Below are positions 8,701 to 14,197 of a stretch of 14,197 nt of DNA, in pieces; within the stretch, counting starts at the first letter, position 1; every line of letters starts with the position of its first letter. The stretch covers positions 1 through 14,197 of the forward strand of contig JADGJG010000687.1 of assembly GCA_027596195.1 (NCBI GenBank). The letters are read 5' to 3'. The DNA comes from Podochytrium sp. JEL0797 (lineage: Eukaryota; Chytridiomycota; Chytridiomycetes; Chytridiales; Chytriomycetaceae). A model generated the notes under the pieces. The model had not been told where the DNA came from and did no database searches. It saw only the letters and a program-made list of their open reading frames with translations. Position numbers and translations under genes: made by a program.

Positions 8701-9237
8701 GGATACGCTCGTATTGATAACGACGAAGAAGCCTACTTCAACGACTCGGATGACGACGAATCATCCACCTCCACCACTTCCCCTACGACCAAACAACCCG
8801 CTTCTCCACGTCCCGCCGCTGATACACCCGTTTCCATCGAACCCTGCACTACCCCGCCGCGTGCTACTACGGGAGGCAAAACGGTTCCTTCGGCCGTTGT
8901 GTTGTCCATTTCGACGGAGAACGTGGGCAACCCGAGTCCACGCATGAAACGCAGCGCGTCGCCGTTGGGGTTGGTAGATTACGAGGATGACGAAGAAGAC
9001 GAGGACGTGGATATGTTTGAGATGGCGTTGTCAAAAAAGAAAACGTTGGCGTCACCCGTGAGTGGGGTTCCTCCACCGCCCGTGCCGGTGGTGGTGAATG
9101 GGGGTGGCGGGAAGATTTCGTTTTCGTTGAATAAGGTTGCGGGTGGGGGTGTGGGGTTGATGGGTCCTGGGGCGGGTGCGAAGAGGAGGAGGACGGGGTC
9201 ATTTTCGGGGGTGGAGGAGGTGGGGATGGATACTTGA
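5729..9237 (+). CDS. PPP4R3: Serine/threonine protein phosphatase 4 regulatory subunit 3 (SMEK/Psy2)
   Basis: This subunit directs protein phosphatase 4 to substrates in DNA-damage recovery, the cell cycle and metabolism. Exons: 5729-5809, 5855-5978, 6027-6108, 6393-6693, 6754-6850, 6919-6996, 7093-7495, 7580-7724, 7786-8370, 8454-8605, 8670-9237. Total is 2616 nt, 871 residues. Residues 1-~105 form the PH/EVH1-like domain: RVKVYQL, W.DKGTGHV, QQDTLIVWTEDDGRDMALSF. The SMK-1/armadillo region follows: PEKLIPLLEMCEDLESLDEL, IVFLNDPKIYEIIL, FKQLLPIPD and RTMAKLGLFAIFDY. It continues through KPSAASK to an acidic tail with LGLVDYEDDEEDED and a KRRR basic patch, as in animal and yeast homologues. 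All 11 junctions keep phase. Intron 3 (6109-6392, 284 nt) is much longer than the others (45-96 nt). Intron 1 (45 nt) is a multiple of three without a stop. Intron 9 (8371-8453) holds a T9/G15 homopolymer block. Confidence 0.95.
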
Positions 9238-9573
9238 TCAATAAGGGGGGTGGGGAGGATTGTATTTTATTTTTTTGCTCCGGGGGTGAGAGGTTTGGAA
9301 ACACTGCAAAGTGAGTGTGTGTGACGTATGTGTTTTGTCGGATGGAATAGATTATCTGTTTATTCTGCTGAATGGATTGAAAGTGGATTGAGAAGTGGAA
9401 ACGAGAAACACATCCTCTCACCCTTTCTATGAAACTTGTGTCAGCTCTATATTCTGATTTTTAATCTTTATTCTTTGGGAGTGGAGAGAAGGGGGACCAG
9501 CCCCTCAAGTCACTCACTCTCATATAGCTCGAAAGGAAAAAAGAAAAAGAAGTGGGGAAAACAAAACGAGATT
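9238..9573. other. Intergenic region between convergent genes
   Basis: This 336-bp stretch holds the 3' flanks of PPP4R3 and the CAP gene. It is T/G-rich at the left and ends in a purine-rich tract (about 9530-9558). No reading frame with family resemblance and no RNA gene was recognised in it. Confidence 0.6.
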
Positions 9574-10500
9574 TCAATTCCCATTCAACCAACTCGACCC
9601 CACCCAATTCCCAGCCGGAAAATAATCACATACCAACACCTCACAAAACTTGAACCTCGTTCCACTCCCAAACGCCTTGGCACACCCAACCTCCTTTGTC
9701 GTTGCCCACAACATCTGTGTAGCGTGGTTATACAACCCAGGTGCAACCGATTCATCCGTCCACCCTTTCACAAGATCGCTCATGGGCGTGTTGTATAAAG
9801 GATACGTTGCGCTCATTTGAGACAAGTTCTGACCAACCCCGTTTTCGAGGTTTCCATGTTGCAACACGCACCCGCTGGCTCCGGCCAAAATCTGGGCACG
9901 GATTGCAGCTTGTTGCGCGAGGGTGGGGTTGTATGTGAGTTGGGTTGAGACTCCGTGTTGGGCGCGGTACGTGTTGTGGAGGGTGAGGAGGTCGGATTGG
10001 TCCTTGGGTGTGATTTGGGTGGCGTCTGGGGAGGTGGGGGCTGGTGGACGGCCACGAGATGGAGCTTGAGGGGCGGGAACGGGTGCTGGTGCTTTCGGAG
10101 CGGGGGGTGGAACGGGGACCGGTGGTGATTCAGGAGCAGGAACAGGTTCGGGAGCTGGAATAGGAGCCGGGGTTTCAGGAGGTGGAATCGGTTCGGGAGA
10201 TGGAATAGGAGCCGGGGGAGGTGGAGGAGGAGCGGGTTCCTCCATTTTTTCTGGCTGTGGGGCTGGAGCTGGAGCGTTCTCGACTTCCGGCTGCGGGGCT
10301 GGAGCTGGAGCTGGAAGAGGCGGAACCGGGGCAGCAGCAGTGGTGGCAGCTGGAACATACACTGTAGTGGTCGCGATTGGGATGGTCGCGGCGATTGGGG
10401 CCGTTTGGGCTGGGACAGATGGCGGAGTGTAATTGGGCATGCACTTCCATCCGGCTTCACAGAGAGACGACGCGATAAGTGTGAGGAGGAGCACTTTCAT
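9574..10500 (-). CDS. Secreted CAP/SCP/PR-1 (Pry-like) protein with long proline-rich linker
   Basis: This is an intronless 308-residue secreted protein. A signal peptide occupies residues 1-~16 (MKVLLLTLIASSLCEA). A Thr/Ala/Pro-rich region runs to ~165 with many PAP, APEP and PPPPPP repeats. This resembles an extended wall-spanning or glycosylated stalk. The CAP domain fills ~168-308: LLTLHNTYRAQHG, QHGNLENGVGQNL, the CAP1 signature NHATQMLWATTKEVGCA, and CAP2 at FCEVLVCDYFPAGNWVG. Candidate tetrad residues are His215, Glu250 and His259. The usual GEN glutamate is Gln224 (GVGQN), a substitution I also associate with insect antigen-5 proteins. CAP proteins bind sterols or act extracellularly in defence and virulence; which applies here cannot be told. 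The start at 10500 gives a clean signal peptide. The gene converges on PPP4R3. Confidence 0.92.
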   Translation of the reverse strand: MKVLLLTLIASSLCEAGWKCMPNYTPPSVPAQTAPIAATIPIATTTVYVPAATTAAAPVPPLPAPAPAPQPEVENAPAPAPQPEKMEEPAPPPPPPAPIPSPEPIPPPETPAPIPAPEPVPAPESPPVPVPPPAPKAPAPVPAPQAPSRGRPPAPTSPDATQITPKDQSDLLTLHNTYRAQHGVSTQLTYNPTLAQQAAIRAQILAGASGCVLQHGNLENGVGQNLSQMSATYPLYNTPMSDLVKGWTDESVAPGLYNHATQMLWATTKEVGCAKAFGSGTRFKFCEVLVCDYFPAGNWVGSSWLNGN

Positions 10501-10747
10501 TTTTTGGAATGGTTTGTGATTGAGCCAGCTTTGATCAATTTGAGGTCGACCAATGAATTGGGGGAATCAGTGGAAATCAATTACATTTTTTTTTGTAAAT
10601 CAGAAGTAAATCAATCAGAGGGGGAGATTAAATCATGTTTATTTTATCAGCCCACTTAATTGGAATTATGTGGTTGGGTAGTAAACGCATGAGAAGCGAT
10701 GCGTGTCGGTGGGAGCGCGTGCTGGGTACTGATATACCACCGATATT
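10501..10747. other. 5' flank of the CAP gene, no gene seen
   Basis: This AT-rich stretch contains a T9 run near 10587-10595 and a small imperfect hairpin (GCAT/ATGC arms near 10687-10702). It probably includes the CAP promoter. No convincing coding or RNA feature is visible. Confidence 0.45.
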
Positions 10748-10960
10748 AACACATCTCTCATATTGCAAAAACGCGATGAAAACTATACTATACAACTCGA
10801 GAACGCTGTAGCAACAAAAGCGCACACATACGCAACAAGTAGTTACCAACAACCCATCCTCGCCGCCTCACAACTCAATTCCCCTTTACAGACACAAAAC
10901 AAACTGTTGGGGTCCGAGATTGCGATGGCAGAGACGCGGGCGGAAATGTTATGGAATAAT
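10748..10960 (-). pseudogene. Decayed, internally deleted duplicate of the CBS gene's 3' end
   Basis: This segment is a diverged copy of the neighbouring CBS gene's terminus. Positions from about 10748 (AACACATCTCTCATATTGC) match those from about 10966 (AACACCTCTTTGATATTGC). They continue in parallel through TACAACTCG, AGCAACAAAA, CACACATAC and CTCAATTCCCCTT to the position of the CBS stop codon and its last codons. Directly afterwards, at about 10910-10945 (GGTCCGAGATTGCGATGG), the copy jumps to sequence matching about 11410-11445 inside CBS exon 3 (GGTCCGTGATTGCGATGG). Roughly 270 bp of coding sequence are missing from the copy. The relic cannot encode the CBS C-terminus in frame. I judged similarity by eye; an alignment would fix the exact ends. 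Confidence 0.75.
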
Positions 10961-10965
10961 CAAAA

Positions 10966-11094
10966 AACACCTCTTTGATATTGCAATACGCGGATGAAAG
11001 CAAAACAAAAAAATATACAACTCGCGACCCACTGAAGCAACAAAAAGCACACGCACATACACCCTCAAACCACCAGATTTTCACTCACAAAAAC
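10966..11094 (-). repeat. Parent copy of the duplicated 3' flank of the CBS gene
   Basis: This is the immediate 3' flank of the CBS gene (probable 3' UTR), paired with the diverged copy at about 10748-10885. Shared blocks occur in the same order: CTCATATTGC / TTGATATTGC, then TACAACTCG, GAAGCAACAAAA / GTAGCAACAAAA and CTCAATTCCCCTT. The two copies are direct repeats about 220 bp apart, which fits a tandem duplication followed by decay of the distal copy. Confidence 0.7.
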
Positions 11095-12478
11095 TCAATT
11101 CCCCTTCACTGGCACAAATAAACTCAACATATCTCCCATCGTCACCACCCCCACCGGTTTGTCCCCTTCCCCCTCCTCCACGACCCAAACACGATGAATG
11201 TGGTCCCTCAACATCAAATTCACTGCATGTTCGACCGACTGTTTTCCATTCACGTCTCTCACTTGATCCGCTTTCACACTCTCGGGGCCACGTCCGCGGG
11301 CTTCGAGGAAGGAAAAGACGGGGAGGAGGAAGGATTCGAGGGAGGCCATGTCGGCTGTGATTCCGCGGAGGTCGGAGGCGGACAGGTTGGCCACCATCTC
11401 ACCCGAAACCGGGTCCGTGATTGCGATGGCGGAAACGCGGTGGATGTACATGACGCGGAAAGCCGCGAGGGCTGTGAATGTGGAAGGGACGGTGATGAGG
11501 CGGGGTTTGTGTGGGGTCGTGGTGGCCGGTTGGTTGAGATCGAGGTCGAGGTTTCTGGTGGTTGAGCGGGGGAGGTAGGCTTTGGAATAGTGTTGGGCGG
11601 AGTGGATGGAGGAGGTGAGGAGGTGGGTCATGGAGTTGGGGGCGATGGTGTCGCGGAAGGTGAAGAGAAAGTCGAGGAGGTCGCTCTGTGTTTGTTTTGC
11701 GCAGTGGTATGTGTTAGAAAATGTGTGTGGTGTGCATGTGTGTAGTGTGTGGGTGAACAGTAATACCTGCGTAATCATGACGATACACCCATCCTTGTCA
11801 CTCGCGTTCTTGTCACCGACTTCAATCACTTTCGTCGCCTGATCCACATCAATAACAAGCATGCGGTGATATGGCGGTGTAGTAATCATTTGCAACAGCG
11901 ACGACACGGGTTCAGTGGAATGCAACGTCCACGACATGCTCGATTCCGCTGTGTACCCAATCAGTTGCTTGACGGGAGTCGAAAAGTACGCTTCCGCTTG
12001 GTCGTTGAGATCCGTGAAGCCCTTTGCGGTGGTTCCTTGGTTGGAGGGGGTGTCGAGTTTCCTGTGGGAATTGGCGTGAGAAGGAGGGGAACAACACCCG
12101 CGCCACTAACTCGAGCCACAGGAACAAACAAAACACTCACTCGAGGTCGTCAAACATCTTTTGAAACACGGTCCACGCGAGGACATCGTAAATGCTCACG
12201 ATCCCCGTGTATTTCTTGCCCTCCTCATCCTCGACGTACACGGCAACAGCGAGAATGTTGTTCTCATTCAAGACCTTGAGTACGTCACGCAGTGGGGTGT
12301 CGTGTTCGACGGCAATGAGGTGCAGGCTGTTGTCGGGTCTTCTCGAGCGCTTGTGGGCGAGGAGGGCCGAGATCGGAGTGGAGGAGAGAGCGTCGTAGAT
12401 GTCTTTGGTGGCGAGACGGAGGGACTCGTCGCGCTTGGTGATGGCTTGGTCGGGTGGAGTTCTCGATGCGGTGTTCAT
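11095..12478 (-). CDS. Four-CBS-motif (double Bateman) protein
   Basis: CBS pairs bind adenosyl ligands such as AMP, ATP or SAM and regulate partner proteins. Exons are 12478-12141, 12061-11767 and 11685-11095. Introns are 12140-12062 (79 nt, phase 2) and 11766-11686 (81 nt, phase 0). Total is 1224 nt, 407 residues. Four CBS-like units are visible. The first is ~35-110 (ISALL, LRDVLKVLNENNILAVAVYV, YTGIVSIYDVLAW). The second is ~140-212 (VSSLLQMITTPPYHRMLVID, VIMITQ-like end). The third is ~271-322 (TALAAFRVMYIHRVSAIAI, VANLSASDLRGI). The fourth is ~350-403 (VEHAVNLMLRDHIHRVWVV, PVGVVTMGDMLSLF). The order resembles an AMPK-gamma/Snf4-like or SDS23-like architecture. I could not assign it to either, and nothing N-terminal adds an enzymatic domain. 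A decayed copy of its 3' end lies just downstream. Confidence 0.88.
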
Positions 12479-12839
12479 TCTGTTTTTTCGTTTGTTTGCA
12501 TCGCGGTGGCGCGTTTTCCCTTTTCGCCGATGCCCGGAGAATCATGGCTGGTCATCGTGACAACGGGGAAAACAAACCCACATGGGAGGAAAGGGAGCGC
12601 GAGTCAATTAATCAAGTTTGCTTCTTTGGTTGCAGTTGCGAGTGCGATCAAAAGTAGAATTGGGTTTGGGTGGAATTCATTAATGATGTGCCTCCTTCGC
12701 TAATCGCCTCTCCCAATATTTCCTCTTTTTTTTTAATTCTCTCTCATTCGCGAAAGTACCCGGCAAGATGATTACAATAGTGAGAAAGAATTCTTTTTGT
12801 TTGTTTTCTATTTTTTTGGCTTTCGGACAAAAAGACGGC
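12479..12839. promoter_or_regulatory. Divergent intergenic region, CBS protein / CENP-S
   Basis: These 361 bp separate two outward-facing starts and should hold both promoters. Visible elements are a GC-rich GGCGCGTTTTCCC block (about 12507-12520), AATTAAT- and ATTAATGAT-type AT palindromes, and T-rich tracts at about 12724-12735 and 12790-12820. An ATG at 12768 is in frame with the CENP-S start. It would add a hydrophobic 24-residue leader not expected on a nuclear histone-fold protein. Confidence 0.5.
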
Positions 12840-13317
12840 ATGGACTTTTCCGACGACGAACTCGCTGCGGCGGAGACTGAAGAGACGCTGGTGAGACCAG
12901 GCGCCCTTGGCTAGGCGACACTAGGCGACACTAGGCGGCACTAGGCGCACTTGACTAGGGACTCTAAAGACACCTTCCTAGCGCCTCCAAGCGGCGCTTC
13001 ACTTTGCCGTGTCCAAAATCATCGCTCAGAACCTCGCTGCCAACGGCCACAGCGGCACCAAAGTGACTCCGCAGTTCATCCACGCTGCCGCAAGCACCGT
13101 CTGGCTGCAGACCCTGACCCTGGGAAAGGATGTTGACGCTTTCGCGAAACACGCGAAGCGAAGCGTTGTTTCGGTTGATGATGTGAAGCTGTGTGTGAGG
13201 AGGAGCGAGAATGTGGTGCGTTGCGTGTTTTATTCCCTTTCGCAGTTAATCAGTGAATATCAGGTCGACCACTTGACCGAATACGCCGCGAGTATCAAGG
13301 GGAGCAAGAAAAAATAA
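12840..13317 (+). CDS. MHF1: CENP-S / MHF1 histone-fold protein
   Basis: CENP-S pairs with CENP-X at kinetochores and, as the MHF complex, with FANCM-type helicases at stalled forks. Exons are 12840-12890, 12982-13215 and 13264-13317. Introns are 12891-12981 (91 nt) and 13216-13263 (48 nt), both phase 0. Total is 339 nt, 112 residues, the usual family size. A short acidic N-terminus (MDFSDDELAAAETEE) leads into the histone fold: RLQAALHFAVSKIIAQ, then TPQFIHAAASTVWLQTL, DAFAKHAKRSVVSVDDVKL and CVRRSENV. The AKHAKR..V..DDVKL..RR pattern is the family hallmark. If intron 2 is removed, the end reads VRRSENVVDHLTEYAAS, which fits the last helix better than the unspliced reading. The 48 nt also stay open in frame, so a retained-intron form of 128 residues is possible. 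The protein ends in a Lys-rich tail. Confidence 0.9.
12911..12950 (+). repeat. 10-bp tandem repeat inside CENP-S intron 1
   Basis: Four consecutive 10-bp units of CTAGGCGACA type are present: two identical, one with GGCA and one with GCAC. They are followed by a partial ACTAGGG. The array fills nearly half of the 91-nt intron. Every unit carries a CTAG that resembles the true acceptor used at 12979-12981 (CCTAG). Confidence 0.85.
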
Positions 13318-13318
13318 A
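13313..13318 (+). promoter_or_regulatory. AATAAA poly(A) signal overlapping the CENP-S stop codon
   Basis: The hexamer AATAAA contains the TAA stop at 13315-13317. If used, it implies a 3' UTR of only a few tens of bases. Further AATAAA hexamers lie near 13736 and 14071. Confidence 0.35.
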
Positions 13319-14197
13319 CAATATGAATTTTTGCACTTCAGAATGCTTCTTTCGTGGTCCAGGAATCGCTTCCATAAAAAATCCGAAACCCTCGACCAAT
13401 CTCGTCCATTGATTCATGTGGCCAAGGAACAAATTCTAGGGAAGGCCCGAGTGGTTCTCAAATCGTCCCATTTCTCTGCCGACTCAAAAAACCTCAATCG
13501 AGGCGAGTATCGCAGCAATCTTCAATGCCACTTCGTTTGATGCTTTTTAACGGTATTTTCGAAGTGGGACAGAAGCTTCTCGTGGTGTGAGAAGGTGCTT
13601 CCACTCAAACGAGGTGACTGTGGCTGCGGTTGTTCAAGGTGTGCCTCTGTGATGTCGGCATGAATGTTTGTTTGACCTGATTGACAGCCGCCGCAAGAAA
13701 AGCGTGAAAACCACCTAAGTGTTGTTTATAATTCCAATAAATATCCATGCAGGTTATTTACGCTCAAAGTAAAGAAGATGAGGGAGAAATCAACTTTGCG
13801 AAAATTCGACGAGGTTCTCTCGAGCTTCGAATCCGAGTCCTGAGCACAAAAGCCTCTGAAGGTTCGACAACGCACCATTTTGCACGCGCATCATCTGTTA
13901 TTGTCTCCTTTTCCCCTCGTAGCGTGCTTGAGACTGTCCGAATAAACTGGGTCAAGTTGCCGGCAAAGTCAAAAATGACGCTTTGCCGTGAATACGAAAA
14001 TAACGCGTCGTTGGCCTGACAACACGTTGAAAGCCTAATTCTACGTGTTTGATATGGTTAAGCTTTTCTTAATAAAGAGGAACTGGACCTCATATTTTTA
14101 TTTTTTCCGACCTATATTATTATCCAAAAAGAGACGGATCAAGAAAAATCCTGATCGCGTGCTTGCTTACGTGTAGCTGCGAACCTTGGACATTTTG
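13318..14197. other. Unresolved right-hand region with weak candidate exons
   Basis: No gene here could be recognised. On the minus strand an ATG at 14193 opens MSKVRSYT and meets a good donor (GTAAGC) at 14170. It looks like a first exon whose continuation would lie in this region. A minus-strand stretch at 13714-13522, after an acceptor-like CACTTAG, reads 64 codons without a stop. It includes CGGCQSGQ and SHHEKLLSHFENTVKKHQTKW. On the plus strand, 13747-14019 is an open frame of 90 codons that overlaps other open minus-strand sequence. The two directions exclude each other, and I could not join the minus-strand pieces in phase. Composition differs from the genes to the left, with no clear C-to-G exon gradient. 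Confidence 0.35.
14171..14193 (-). CDS. Possible first exon of a gene starting at the window edge
   Basis: CAAAATG context, seven complete codons (MSKVRSY) and two bases, then a GTAAGC donor. The early intron is reminiscent of ribosomal-protein or other highly expressed genes. No downstream exon could be joined with confidence: acceptors near 14110 run into stops, while those near 14040-14045 lead into an open frame of unknown identity. Confidence 0.3.

Noticed and set aside
12768..12839. Upstream in-frame ATG for CENP-S
   Set aside because: It adds a hydrophobic leader that does not fit a nuclear histone-fold protein; the ATG at 12840 gives an acidic N-terminus and the usual family length.
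12911..12950. CRISPR-like repeat array
   Set aside because: The units are 10 bp and directly adjacent without spacers, and the array lies inside an intron of a eukaryotic gene.
1..14197. tRNA, rRNA, insertion sequence or transposase genes
   Set aside because: No cloverleaf, rRNA-like block, terminal inverted repeats or transposase motifs were seen on either strand.

Overview
The window is eukaryotic nuclear DNA from a compact, gene-dense genome. Eight protein-coding genes can be supported, and six of them are interrupted by short introns, mostly 45-100 nt with GT..AG ends and CTAAC/CTGAC/CTGAT-like branch sites close to the acceptor. Short introns, minimal spacing, a yeast-Pry-like secreted CAP protein and fungal-looking housekeeping genes suggest a fungus, perhaps an early-diverging (chytrid-like) one. 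That placement is inference. There is no sign of a bacterial, phage or viral element.

Layout, left to right. Positions 1-125 hold a G14/C23 homopolymer palindrome. An unrecognised three-exon gene (126-1471, -) follows. A METTL21/EFM6-type protein-lysine methyltransferase (1489-2151, -) lies 17 nt upstream of it on the same strand. Divergent from the methyltransferase is a mitochondrial initiation factor IF-3 (2191-3260, +), which appears to carry two IF-3 N-domains in tandem. It runs tail to tail, 24 nt apart, into a ten-exon TM9SF1-type nonaspanin (3285-5699, -) with a 15-nt microexon and a GC-AG intron. Only 29 bp separate the nonaspanin start codon from that of an eleven-exon PP4 regulatory subunit 3 (PPP4R3/SMEK/Psy2; 5729-9237, +). 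A secreted proline-rich CAP/PR-1 protein (9574-10500, -) converges on it. Next comes a gap containing a decayed duplicate of the end of the neighbouring CBS gene (about 10748-10960). Then come the four-CBS-motif protein itself (11095-12478, -) and, divergent from it, the histone-fold protein CENP-S/MHF1 (12840-13317, +). The last 880 bp are unresolved, with weak candidate exons on both strands and a probable start codon at the right edge.

The genes are unrelated housekeeping functions: protein methylation, mitochondrial translation, endomembrane sorting, phosphatase targeting, CBS-type sensing, and kinetochore/DNA repair. They do not form a pathway. Coding sequences below are spliced models built by eye. 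In each spliced case exon phases match, total length is a multiple of three, and the product reads through to a stop. Start and end give the full span including introns.

The most striking unlisted signal is compositional. Many exons start C-rich and G-poor and end G-rich and C-poor on the coding strand, and the pattern resets at the next exon. It is seen in genes on both strands.
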